Part shown: positions 35,935 through 44,712 of the stretch, one piece after another
Numbering within the stretch: the first letter of the stretch is position 1
Layout: each line of letters begins with the position of its first letter
Source: Asaia bogorensis_B
GTDB taxonomy: Bacteria > Pseudomonadota > Alphaproteobacteria > Acetobacterales > Acetobacteraceae
Assembly (NCBI RefSeq): GCF_900465315.1
Contig: NZ_UBIX01000009.1
Length of the DNA: 64,000 bases
Strand: one strand, 5' to 3'
Notes under the pieces: generated by a model
Told to the model about the DNA's origin: nothing
Databases searched by the model: none
What the model saw: the letters and a program-made list of their open reading frames with translations, nothing else
Position numbers and translations under genes: made by a program

Positions 35935-37581
35935 TCAGACCCGCAGCAGATGGACATCGACCAGAGGACGCTTCTGCAACTTGCGTCCCAGCGCGCGGCG
36001 CAGCGCCGTCTTGGCCGCATCGCGGAAGGCATCGTCATCCTGACGCAGATCATCAGGGATCTCATCAATGGCATCGGCGAACTCTTCCGAGATGCGCGTG
36101 CTCTCGGGATCTTCCGCTTCCAGCAGACCGGGCGCGCTGATCTTGGGCATGCCAATCACATAGCCCTCGTCATCGACCGCAAAGCTCGCAATGACCATGC
36201 CGTTGAACAGCATCTTGCGACGCGCTGCCAGCACGCCGCCGGTCATGGGCAGCAGACGCCCGCCATCGAGCGCCAGACGACCCGTAGGGGCAGTATCCAC
36301 CACCTCGGCGTGATCCGGGCCGAGACGCAGCAGGTCACCATCCTCAAGCAGGATCGCCTCGGCGCCGGTCTCGCGAGCGAGTGCTGCGTGAGCGGTCAGA
36401 TGACGCCATTCACCATGCGTCGGAACGCTCAGTTTGGGCCGAACAAGGCTGTAGAGATGACGCAGATCGTCTGCCGTGGCATGGCCCGACACATGGACCA
36501 GATGGTCCTTGTCGGTCAGCACAGTGGCACCACGCCGGGTCAGGTTGTCCTGCACCGCCATGACGGCCTGCTCGTTGCCGGGGATCATGCGTGAGGAATA
36601 GATAACCGTATCCCCCTCACCCAGCGAAATGTTCGGGTGAACATCCGAGGCAATGCGCGACAGCGCCGAGCGGGGTTCGCCCTGGCTGCCTGTGATGATC
36701 ATCAGCAGGCGGTTATCCGGAACCGAATTCGCCTCGCGCTCGTCGAGGAAGGGCGGAATATCCTGCAGATAGCCGCATTCGCGGGCCGCAACCTCAAGAT
36801 TTCGCAGAGAACGCCCGACAACCATTACCTGACGCCCTGCTGCCTTGGCTGCACGCGCGATGCTCTCGACACGTGCCACATTACTGGCAAAACAGGTGAT
36901 CGCGACACGGCCATGCAGCGTCTTGATCAGATCGGCCATGGAATCACGCACCTGACCTTCCGTGCCGGAAATCCCGTCGCGGAAGACATTGGTACTGTCA
37001 CACACCATGGCCAGAACGCCCTCGTCACCCACGGCCCTAAAGGCGTCGAGATCCGTCAGGGGGCCCACCACAGGCTCGCGATCAAGCTTGAGGTCGCCAG
37101 TGTGTACGATCGTGCCGTAAGGCGTGCGCAGAACGAGCGACTGCGCCTCGGGCACCGAATGGGTGACGTTGATGAATTGCAGATCGAACGGCCCGACTGC
37201 GAAATGCCCACCCATCGGGATGGTATGGATCGTCACCTGCGACAGCAGATGCGCTTCTCCCAGCTTGCGTCGAAGCACAGCGCTCGCGAAAGGCGTGGCA
37301 TAGATCGGGCAGCGTAATTGCGGCCAGAGATGCGCGACGGCACCCAAATGGTCTTCATGCGCATGGGTGATCACAAGTCCACACAGGCTCTTGTGCCGCT
37401 CGGCAATGAAGAGCGGGTCAGGCATGAGAATTTCAGCCTCAGGCGTATCATTGCCCGAAAAGCCGATACCGCAGTCAATGGCGAGCCACTTGCCGTCGAG
37501 GCAATAGAGATTGAAATTCATCCCGATCTCGCCCGTCCCGCCCAGTGGCAGGAAGGCCAGACCTTTTTCAGTAATGCTCAT
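35935..37581 (-). CDS. rnj: Ribonuclease J
   Basis: Metallo-beta-lactamase-fold nuclease with endo- and 5'-3' exonuclease activity in rRNA and mRNA processing. 548 residues: the metal motif THAHEDH at 72-78 (His73, His75, Asp77, His78), TGDLKLD further on, the beta-CASP domain (CFASNVARVESIARAA; ITGSQGEPRSAL; SGHATADDL; PTHGEWRH) and a C-terminal domain. ATG at 37579-37581. It lies between coaX and proS, the order seen in many alphaproteobacteria. Confidence 0.95.
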   Translation of the reverse strand: MSITEKGLAFLPLGGTGEIGMNFNLYCLDGKWLAIDCGIGFSGNDTPEAEILMPDPLFIAERHKSLCGLVITHAHEDHLGAVAHLWPQLRCPIYATPFASAVLRRKLGEAHLLSQVTIHTIPMGGHFAVGPFDLQFINVTHSVPEAQSLVLRTPYGTIVHTGDLKLDREPVVGPLTDLDAFRAVGDEGVLAMVCDSTNVFRDGISGTEGQVRDSMADLIKTLHGRVAITCFASNVARVESIARAAKAAGRQVMVVGRSLRNLEVAARECGYLQDIPPFLDEREANSVPDNRLLMIITGSQGEPRSALSRIASDVHPNISLGEGDTVIYSSRMIPGNEQAVMAVQDNLTRRGATVLTDKDHLVHVSGHATADDLRHLYSLVRPKLSVPTHGEWRHLTAHAALARETGAEAILLEDGDLLRLGPDHAEVVDTAPTGRLALDGGRLLPMTGGVLAARRKMLFNGMVIASFAVDDEGYVIGMPKISAPGLLEAEDPESTRISEEFADAIDEIPDDLRQDDDAFRDAAKTALRRALGRKLQKRPLVDVHLLRV

Positions 37582-37615
37582 AAATTAATCCTAGATAGAG
37601 ACAAAAAATACACCT

Positions 37616-38407
37616 TCATCCTGGTGCCGGAATAAATTCGCCAGTGGCATTGCGCGCAGCAAGCAAGCGCAGGCCATCCAGCGTGAGAGTTGGAGCTACA
37701 TGCTGGAACAGATCTGTTCCCTCGGAAAAAAGCGGGGCCAGTCCCCCTGTCGCGATCACCTTGATCGGTGAGGCCATCTCAAGCGCGATGCGCGAGACGA
37801 TCCCTTCCACCAGACCGACATAACCCCAGAAAAGACCTGAACGCATGGCAACCGTTGTGCTGCGCCCAATGGCAGAAGATGGACGCCCGACACTGATACG
37901 GGGCAGACGCGCTGCTGCCTGATGCAGGGCCTCGAGCGAAAGATTGACCCCGGGTGCAATCGCCCCCCCACAAAAGGCGCCCTCGCTATCCACCACATCG
38001 AAAGTCGTCGCTGTGCCGAAATCGACCACCACCAGCGGACCGCCGAAGAAATGCTGCGCGGCCAGCCCGTTGAGCCGCCTGTCCACGCCCACTTCGGCCG
38101 GGGTATCAACCTTGACGGGACATCCCCAGTCGAGCGCATTATTGGCGATCAGAGGCTCGATATCGAGCCATTCCCGGCACAGACGGCGCAAATGGTAAAG
38201 CGCAGCTGGCACGACGGTACCGATAATCGCACGTGATATCGCACGGTGATTGAGATTGGATAATTCGATCAGGCCGAGAAGCCAGACAGCATATTCATCG
38301 GAGGTCCGCTGGTCGTTCGTCGAGATGCGCCAGGTACCACGCCACTCCTTGCCGTCATGGACAGCAAAAACAATGTTCGTGTTACCAGCGTCGACAACGA
38401 GGAGCAC
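37616..38407 (-). CDS. coaX: Type III pantothenate kinase CoaX
   Basis: Phosphorylates pantothenate, first step of coenzyme A synthesis; type III enzymes resist CoA feedback. 263 residues from a GTG at 38405-38407 with GAAGGA upstream, giving VLLVVDAGNTNIVFAVHDG, the phosphate-binding ASKHA strand. Further motifs: GVDRRLNGLAAQ and VDFGTATTFDVVD, then GGAIAPGVNLSLEAL. Longer in-frame starts lack family similarity and would overlap birA. It follows birA by 10 bp. Confidence 0.94.
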   Translation of the reverse strand: MLLVVDAGNTNIVFAVHDGKEWRGTWRISTNDQRTSDEYAVWLLGLIELSNLNHRAISRAIIGTVVPAALYHLRRLCREWLDIEPLIANNALDWGCPVKVDTPAEVGVDRRLNGLAAQHFFGGPLVVVDFGTATTFDVVDSEGAFCGGAIAPGVNLSLEALHQAAARLPRISVGRPSSAIGRSTTVAMRSGLFWGYVGLVEGIVSRIALEMASPIKVIATGGLAPLFSEGTDLFQHVAPTLTLDGLRLLAARNATGEFIPAPG

Positions 38408-38417
38408 AGACCGTCCT

Positions 38418-39158
38418 TCACCCAAGCAGTAGAATATCCCCCGCCGCGACTGTCTGAACCTCGTTCTGGTCGGTCTGCAAGACCAGCCGACCGCACTCAT
38501 CAAGACCCGCGAAGAAACCCTCTATATAGTCTCCACCCCTCTGGACCGCAAGCCGCGAACCCGGCTCATGCGCCCGATCAAGCCAAGCCTGCCGAATGGG
38601 CGCAAAGCCCCGACGCTGCCAGAGGTCAAACCAGAATGAGAAACACGTCAGTATCTGACGGGCAAGATCGGCAGGGCCGACCTGCCCGCCCAGCGCTGAG
38701 AGTGCGACCGTCTGACGCCCTGCAATATCCGGCGCCGTCTTCAGGTTGGCGCCAATGCCGACGACAATCCATTCGGAACCAGTCGCACCGCCGCGCTCAA
38801 TCAGCACGCCAGCCAGCTTGGCGCCATCGCATAGAATATCGTTGGGCCATTTGATCCGCAGTGCCGCGGACGGCGCGCAGGTAGAGAGAGCGTCATGAAC
38901 AGCCACGGCAACCATGAACGGCATGGCCTGCACGAGGTCGTTTACCCGAGCATCACGACATATGAAGGAGAAAGATAGGTTTCCGCTGGGGGCGTCCCAT
39001 TGACGCCCGCGCGTCCCTCGACCGGCCGTCTGACAATAGGCAAGGACGGCTCTGCCATGGGCAGCACCATTTTCCGCTTCGTTTTTGCAGTAATCGGAGG
39101 TGGAACCGAGTGTCTCATGGCACTCAAGGGTCCAGCTGAAGCCTGACTGGAAGCTCAT
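38418..39158 (-). CDS. birA: Biotin--[acetyl-CoA-carboxylase] ligase (no regulatory domain)
   Basis: Attaches biotin to the carboxyl carrier protein. 246 residues: the catalytic GRGTRGRQW loop for biotinyl-AMP near residue 47, the catalytic KWPNDILC and KLAGVLIE segments, and a small C-terminal domain. The N-terminal winged helix of E. coli BirA is absent, so it is unlikely to repress biotin genes. ATG at 39156-39158. It starts the birA-coaX-rnj run, just downstream of tRNA-Val on the same strand. Confidence 0.94.
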   Translation of the reverse strand: MSFQSGFSWTLECHETLGSTSDYCKNEAENGAAHGRAVLAYCQTAGRGTRGRQWDAPSGNLSFSFICRDARVNDLVQAMPFMVAVAVHDALSTCAPSAALRIKWPNDILCDGAKLAGVLIERGGATGSEWIVVGIGANLKTAPDIAGRQTVALSALGGQVGPADLARQILTCFSFWFDLWQRRGFAPIRQAWLDRAHEPGSRLAVQRGGDYIEGFFAGLDECGRLVLQTDQNEVQTVAAGDILLLG

Positions 39159-39180
39159 CGATCTTCCAAAAGCTGAGGAA

Positions 39181-39255
39181 TGGTGGGCGATGACGGGATT
39201 GAACCGCCGACCCTCTCGGTGTAAACGAGACGCTCTACCGCTGAGCTAATCGCCC
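39181..39255 (-). tRNA. tRNA-Val (anticodon UAC)
   Basis: The minus strand folds into a full cloverleaf: acceptor GGGCGAT/ATCGCCC, D arm TAGCTCAGCGGTAGAGC, anticodon stem TCTCG/CGAGA with loop TTTACAC (anticodon TAC), T arm with GTTCAATCC and an encoded CCA. 75 bases with CCA. It lies between the HU gene and birA. Confidence 0.96.
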
Positions 39256-39302
39256 TCAGGGCAGACGGTCGAATCGCCGCCTGCCGTGGGAGAGGGGATA
39301 CG

Positions 39303-39587
39303 TTAACTTACGGCATCCTTCAAGCCCTTGCCGGGGCGGAAACGCACAGAAACCGACGCGGGAATGTCGATTTCTTCGCCAGTGCGCGGGTTGCGCCCTT
39401 TGGCAGCCTTGCGTGTTGCCGTTGCGAACGATCCAAATCCGACCAGACGCACTTCCTGCTTGCGTGCGAGCGCCTCTTCGATGCTCGCGAACAGCGCCTC
39501 GACGACATCCCCGGCCTTCGCCTTGGGCAGATCGGTCTTTTCTGCAACCGCAGCAATGAGCTCCTGCTTGTTCAGCGGCTTTTCCAT
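39303..39587 (-). CDS. hup: HU family DNA-binding protein
   Basis: Histone-like dimeric DNA-bending protein of 94 residues. Order: N-terminal helices (MEKPLNKQELIAAVAEKTDL), the dimer strand VRLVGFGSFATATRKA, and the beta-arm GRNPRTGEEIDIPAS with the intercalating Pro in RNPRTG. It follows lon on the same strand, the common lon-hupB order, with a 245-bp gap that can carry its own promoter. IHF subunits are the alternative but have different arm sequences. Confidence 0.95.
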   Translation of the reverse strand: MEKPLNKQELIAAVAEKTDLPKAKAGDVVEALFASIEEALARKQEVRLVGFGSFATATRKAAKGRNPRTGEEIDIPASVSVRFRPGKGLKDAVS

Positions 39588-39755
39588 CTCGTATCCTCGC
39601 AGAGTTCCTGAATAACCGATTATCCGCCCACAGGCGGTGCTACAAGCAAGGCACTATGAAGGCGTTTTCCCTAACGTCAACAGCGCTGAGGCCCGCAAGC
39701 CGGGCGGTTTCACGCTTTGGCCCGCGCTGCGACTTTCCTGCCATGAATACGACAA

Positions 39756-39778
39756 TGGCCGCCCCTTAAGGGCGGCCA
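39756..39778 (-). terminator. Hairpin downstream of lon
   Basis: TGGCCGCCC and GGGCGGCCA form a perfect 9-bp stem with a five-base loop, 55 bp after the lon stop and before the HU gene. It is GC-rich but has no T-run on the minus strand, so it is an imperfect terminator candidate. Confidence 0.5.
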
Positions 39779-39832
39779 CTGCGTTAGTCCGGTCAATCTG
39801 ATGAAATGGGGAAGATCACGCCTCCCCTACCC

Positions 39833-42298
39833 TCAGTGTGGCAACTGGCTGGAGAGATTGTCCTTCCCCAGTGCGGCCGGCACATCATCCTCTTCATCCC
39901 ACTCGATTGCCTCGGGCGGCCGCACCAGTGCGGAAGCCAGAACCTGATCGACATGCGATACCGGAATGATCTTGAGCGCGTCCTTCACATTGGCCGGGAT
40001 CTCGGCGAGATCCTTTTCATTATCCTTGGGGATAAACACCGTCGTGATTCCGGCGCGTGTCGCCGCGAGCAGCTTTTCCTTAAGACCACCAATCTCGAGC
40101 ACGCGTCCACGCAGGGTGATTTCTCCCGTCATCGCCACATCGCGACGGATCGGAATACCCGTCATGACGCTGACAATCGACGTTGCCATGGCAACACCGG
40201 CAGACGGGCCATCCTTGGGCGTTGCCCCTTCTGGAACATGCACATGGATGTCACGCTTCTCGAAGATCGTCGGCTTGATGCCAAAGGACTGAGCTCGCGA
40301 CCGCACATAGGAAACGGCCGCGGAGACACTCTCCTGCATCACCTCACCCAGCTTGCCGGTTGCCTTTACATGTCCCTTGCCGGGCAGCATCACGCTCTCG
40401 ATCGTCAGGATCTCGCCGCCGACTTCCGTCCAGGCAAGCCCGGACACCATGCCGACCAGATCCTCACTCTCGGTCTCACCATGCTTGAAACGACGGATGC
40501 CGGAGAACTCGCCGAGGTTTTCTGCCGTGACCGCGATGGTCTCGACCGAACTCGTCACGAGGCGCTTAACCACACGACGCGCAATCTTCGCGATTTCACG
40601 CTCCAGATTACGTACGCCGGCTTCACGCGTGTAATGCTGGATCAGGCTGCGCAGGGCGTCATCGCTGATCGACCACTCATGCGGCTTCAGATTATGCGCT
40701 TCAGCCTGCTTGCCCACCAGATGACGACGGGCGATCTCGACCTTCTCATCTTCGGTGTAGCCCGACAGACGAATGATCTCCATGCGGTCCAGCAAAGGCT
40801 GGGGCATATTGAGACTGTTGGCCGTGGTCACGAACATCACGTCCGACAGATCGTAATCGACCTCGAGATAATGATCGTTGAACGTGCTGTTCTGCTCCGG
40901 ATCCAGCACCTCGAGAAGCGCGGAGGACGGGTCGCCGCGCCAGTCGGAGCCCATCTTGTCGATCTCGTCCAGCAGGAATAGCGGGTTCGACGTCTTGGCT
41001 TTCTTCATGCCCTGGACGATCTTGCCCGGCATCGAGCCGATATAGGTACGACGATGACCGCGAATTTCGGACTCGTCGTGCACGCCACCCAGCGACATGC
41101 GCACATACTGACGGCCCGTCGCTTTCGCAATTGACCGCGCCAGCGAGGTCTTGCCCACACCCGGCGGCCCTACGAGGCACAGGATCGGCCCCTTGAGCTT
41201 CTGCGAGCGCGTCTGGACCGCAAGATATTCAAGGATGCGTTCCTTGACCTTCTCAAGACCATAGTGCTCTGACTCGAGCACTTCCTCTGCCGCGGCGAAA
41301 TCGCGCGAGACCTTCGAGCGCTTCTTCCAGGGGATGGACAGGATCCAGTCGAGGTAGTTGCGCACCACTGTGGATTCAGCCGACATCGGGCTCATGCCGC
41401 GAAGCTTGCGCAGCTCGCCAATAGCCTTCTCGCGGGCTTCCTTGCTCAGGCGGGTCTTGGCGATACGCTCTTCGATTTCAGCCGTTTCATCACGACCGTC
41501 CTCGCCCTCACCCAACTCCTTCTGAATCGCCTTGAGCTGTTCGTTCAGATAATACTCACGCTGGGTCTTCTCCATCTGCCGCTTGACGCGGTTACGGATT
41601 TTCTTTTCGACCTGCAGGACTCCGATTTCCTGCTCCATATGAGCGAAAACCTGCTCCAGCCGCTTGCTGACCGAACTGCCCTGCAGGATTTCCTGCTTCT
41701 CGGCGATTTTCAGGTTCAGATGGCTCGCAATCGTATCGGCCAGCTTCGAGAGATCCTCGATCTGGTTGAGCGACACCATGACTTCAGGCGCGATCTTCTT
41801 GTTGAGCTTGATATACTGCTCGAATTGCGAGATTGCGGTGCGTCCGAGCGCCTCAGCCTCGCTGCCCGTCTCAACCTCGTCCTGCACGTCCTCGATCTCG
41901 GCCTCGAAATGGCCGTCGACATCATGAAATTCCTTGATGCGGGCACGGCGAATGCCCTCGACAAGGACCTTGACGGTGCCGTCGGGCAGTTTCAGCAGTT
42001 GCAGGATCGTGGAGACGGTGCCGAAACGATAGATATCCTCGGCTGGCGGATCATCCTGGGAGGCGTTCTTCTGGGCAACAAGCAGGATCTGCTTGCTGTC
42101 ACGCGTGACAGCCTCAAGCGCACGGACGGATTTCTCGCGCCCGACGAAAAGCGGCACGATCATGTGAGGGAAAACGACGATATCGCGCAGAGGCAGGACA
42201 GCGATCGTCTCGACCGGCTTTGTCTTGGCTTTGGCCTCTTCTGCCTTTGCTGCGGTGTTCAGCTTGCTCACCGCAGTTTTCCTCTTTTTTTCAGTCAT
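39833..42298 (-). CDS. lon: ATP-dependent protease Lon
   Basis: Homohexameric AAA+ protease degrading misfolded and regulatory proteins. 821 residues. The LON substrate domain begins at TIAVLPLRDIVVFPHMIVPL. A coiled-coil region follows, then Walker A GPPGVGKTS near residue 376, Walker B LFLLDEIDKMG, and a protease domain with the Ser in PKDGPSAG (about residue 697) and the Lys dyad partner in GGLKEKLLAA. The N-terminal 25 residues are Lys/Ala-rich. It follows clpX by 157 bp in the tig-clpP-clpX-lon-hup order; the spacing suggests its own promoter. Confidence 0.97.
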   Translation of the reverse strand: MTEKKRKTAVSKLNTAAKAEEAKAKTKPVETIAVLPLRDIVVFPHMIVPLFVGREKSVRALEAVTRDSKQILLVAQKNASQDDPPAEDIYRFGTVSTILQLLKLPDGTVKVLVEGIRRARIKEFHDVDGHFEAEIEDVQDEVETGSEAEALGRTAISQFEQYIKLNKKIAPEVMVSLNQIEDLSKLADTIASHLNLKIAEKQEILQGSSVSKRLEQVFAHMEQEIGVLQVEKKIRNRVKRQMEKTQREYYLNEQLKAIQKELGEGEDGRDETAEIEERIAKTRLSKEAREKAIGELRKLRGMSPMSAESTVVRNYLDWILSIPWKKRSKVSRDFAAAEEVLESEHYGLEKVKERILEYLAVQTRSQKLKGPILCLVGPPGVGKTSLARSIAKATGRQYVRMSLGGVHDESEIRGHRRTYIGSMPGKIVQGMKKAKTSNPLFLLDEIDKMGSDWRGDPSSALLEVLDPEQNSTFNDHYLEVDYDLSDVMFVTTANSLNMPQPLLDRMEIIRLSGYTEDEKVEIARRHLVGKQAEAHNLKPHEWSISDDALRSLIQHYTREAGVRNLEREIAKIARRVVKRLVTSSVETIAVTAENLGEFSGIRRFKHGETESEDLVGMVSGLAWTEVGGEILTIESVMLPGKGHVKATGKLGEVMQESVSAAVSYVRSRAQSFGIKPTIFEKRDIHVHVPEGATPKDGPSAGVAMATSIVSVMTGIPIRRDVAMTGEITLRGRVLEIGGLKEKLLAATRAGITTVFIPKDNEKDLAEIPANVKDALKIIPVSHVDQVLASALVRPPEAIEWDEEDDVPAALGKDNLSSQLPH

Positions 42299-42455
42299 GA
42301 AATCCTGATCTCCTTGAGGACGATCTCAATGCGGCCACCCGTAAGTCTGGCGTGGCCGGCATCGCATCTTTGCTGCCTGAAAAGGCAGTATCCCCTTTAT
42401 GTGAGGATGAAGGGCTGGTGCGGCAAGCCAGCCCCCGAGTTTTTACCTGATTGAC

Positions 42456-43724
42456 TCAGGCAGATTGTTCAGTGGGTTCTGCGGCCTTGCCCTTGCCATA
42501 GACATACACGGGCGCAGCGCGATTTTCAGCGACATCCTTGTTGATGACGACCTCTTCCACGCCATCAAGGCCCGGAAGATCGAACATGGTGCCAAGCAGG
42601 ATGGCTTCCATGATCGAACGCAATCCACGCGCACCGGTTTTGCGGGCAATGGCGCGCTGGGCGATCTGCACAAGGGCATCATCGGTGAAGGTCAGTGCCA
42701 CGCCTTCCATCTGGAACAGACGCTGATACTGCTTGACCAGCGCATTCTTGGGCTTCGAGAGAATGGCGACCAGCGTCTCCTCGTCGAGATCCTCAAGCGT
42801 CGCGACAACAGGCAGACGACCGATGAATTCTGGGATCAGACCGAATTTCAGCAGGTCCTCAGGCTCGACGTCATGAAGCACGGCGCCCAGACGACGATCA
42901 TCGGGATTTTGCACATCAGCCCCGAAGCCAATGCCCGAACCCTTGCCACGAGCAGAAATGATCTTGTCCAGCCCCGCGAATGCGCCACCGCAGATGAAGA
43001 GCATGTTCGTGGTATCCACCTGCAGGAACTCCTGCTGCGGATGCTTGCGTCCACCCTGCGGGGGAACAGAAGCCACAGTCCCTTCCATCAACTTCAGCAG
43101 CGCCTGCTGCACACCCTCACCGCTCACGTCGCGGGTAATCGAGGGATTGTCTGACTTACGGGAGATCTTGTCGATCTCGTCGATATAGACAATGCCGCGC
43201 TGAGCCCGCTCGACATTGTAATCGGCGGCCTGCAGGAGCTTGAGGATGATGTTCTCGACATCCTCGCCCACGTAACCGGCTTCAGTCAGGGTTGTGGCGT
43301 CGGCCATGGTGAACGGCACGTCGAGGATACGTGCAAGCGTCTGGGCCAGAAGCGTCTTGCCCGAACCGGTCGGGCCGATGAGCATGATATTGGACTTTGC
43401 AATCTCGATATCATTGCTCTTCTGGGCATGAGCCAGACGCTTGTAATGGTTGTGCACAGCCACAGACAGCGCACGCTTGGCAATGAACTGACCGATCACG
43501 TAATCATCGAGAACCTTGCAGATCTCTTTCGGGGTTGGCACCCCGTCACGTGACTTCACGAGATGCGTCTTGTGCTCTTCACGGATGATATCCATGCACA
43601 GCTCAACGCATTCATCACAGATGAAAACGGTTGGACCGGCAATCAGCTTGCGCACCTCGTGCTGCGACTTGCCGCAGAACGAGCAATACAGGGTGTTTTT
43701 CGAATCGCCGGTCTTGTTATTCAT
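42456..43724 (-). CDS. clpX: ATP-dependent Clp protease ATPase subunit ClpX
   Basis: Unfoldase that feeds substrates to ClpP. 422 residues: an N-terminal zinc-binding domain with Cys14, Cys17, Cys36 and Cys39; Walker A GPTGSGKT; Walker B IVYIDEIDKI; pore loop GYVG; and the ClpP-binding IGF-type loop, here LIPEFIGRLP nearby. ATG at 43722-43724. It is 207 bp downstream of clpP, a gap without a clear gene. Confidence 0.97.
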   Translation of the reverse strand: MNNKTGDSKNTLYCSFCGKSQHEVRKLIAGPTVFICDECVELCMDIIREEHKTHLVKSRDGVPTPKEICKVLDDYVIGQFIAKRALSVAVHNHYKRLAHAQKSNDIEIAKSNIMLIGPTGSGKTLLAQTLARILDVPFTMADATTLTEAGYVGEDVENIILKLLQAADYNVERAQRGIVYIDEIDKISRKSDNPSITRDVSGEGVQQALLKLMEGTVASVPPQGGRKHPQQEFLQVDTTNMLFICGGAFAGLDKIISARGKGSGIGFGADVQNPDDRRLGAVLHDVEPEDLLKFGLIPEFIGRLPVVATLEDLDEETLVAILSKPKNALVKQYQRLFQMEGVALTFTDDALVQIAQRAIARKTGARGLRSIMEAILLGTMFDLPGLDGVEEVVINKDVAENRAAPVYVYGKGKAAEPTEQSA

Positions 43725-43931
43725 CGCTGCTCCTCCTCCCCGATCCGGCGCATCAGTGATGACGCCCCGACAGGGGGAACTTCAAACTTAGGCCAGGCGA
43801 CAGAAGCCCGGCAAGCCCCTCCGGCAAGAGGCAATAATTGGAAACCTGGGGGCAATCACAGGGCAGGATTGCCTGTTCGCCGCGTGCGGCCCGGCAGGAG
43901 GGCCGGACCTCGCAACCGGAGAGCAAGGGCC

Positions 43932-44576
43932 TCAGCCCGGCTCGGCAACACTCTTGGGACGTGCCTGAACAACCTCGTCGACAAGACCGAAAGCCTTCGC
44001 TTCATCTGCCGAAAGATAGGAGTCACGCTCAAGCTTCTGCTCGATTTCTTCAAGCGTGCGCCCGGTGTGATGACGGTATATCTCGTTGAGGCGCTTGCGG
44101 ATTTCCAGAATCTCGCGTGCCTGGATCTCGATATCCGACGCCTGGCCCTGAGCGCCGCCGGAGGGCTGATGCACCATGACGCGAGCATTGGGAAGGCAGA
44201 ACCGACGTCCCTTCTCACCAGCAGCAAGCAGCAGCGAGCCCATCGATGCCGCCTGACCGATGCACACCGTGCTTACGGGGCAGCGGATGTACTGCATCGT
44301 GTCGTACATCGCGAGGCCAGCTGAAACCACACCACCGGGGCTGTTGATGTAGAACGAGATTTCCTTGCTCGGATTGACGCTCTCCAGATAGAGAAGCTGA
44401 GCCGAGATGACAGCGGCCACCTGGTCGTAGACCGGGCCTGTCAGGAAAATGATCCGCTCCTGAAGCAGGCGGGAATAGATATCGAAAGCGCGTTCGCCGC
44501 GTGACGTCTGCTCGACGACCATCGGTACGAGCGCGTTGTTGAAGATCTCGACAGGATCGCGATCCCTCATGGCCAT
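43932..44576 (-). CDS. clpP: ATP-dependent Clp protease proteolytic subunit ClpP
   Basis: Serine protease forming the double-ring barrel. 214 residues from the ATG at 44574-44576, which has AGGA six bases upstream; a second ATG follows two codons later. A longer in-frame start would include the upstream hairpin and lacks similarity. The catalytic triad is Ser111 in GQAASMG, His136 in VMVHQP and Asp185 in ERDSYLS. It lies between tig and clpX. Confidence 0.97.
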   Translation of the reverse strand: MAMRDRDPVEIFNNALVPMVVEQTSRGERAFDIYSRLLQERIIFLTGPVYDQVAAVISAQLLYLESVNPSKEISFYINSPGGVVSAGLAMYDTMQYIRCPVSTVCIGQAASMGSLLLAAGEKGRRFCLPNARVMVHQPSGGAQGQASDIEIQAREILEIRKRLNEIYRHHTGRTLEEIEQKLERDSYLSADEAKAFGLVDEVVQARPKSVAEPG

Positions 44577-44592
44577 TTCCGTTCCTAACTGG

Positions 44593-44615
44593 CACCGGCC
44601 CCAACAGGGCCGGTG
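44593..44615 (-). repeat. Perfect 9-bp hairpin between tig and clpP
   Basis: CACCGGCCC and GGGCCGGTG pair around a five-base loop, 16 bp upstream of the clpP start. It may act as an attenuator or mRNA-processing site separating trigger factor from ClpP expression. A second inverted repeat (GTCCGT/ACGGAC) lies at 44663-44684. Confidence 0.5.
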
Positions 44616-44712
44616 TGTGACTTCTCTCATCTTGGTATGGCCACCATGAACGCCTAGAGCCCGTCCGTCAAAAAACGAACGGACTCCAGACATTTCGGCG
44701 CGAATCAGACGA

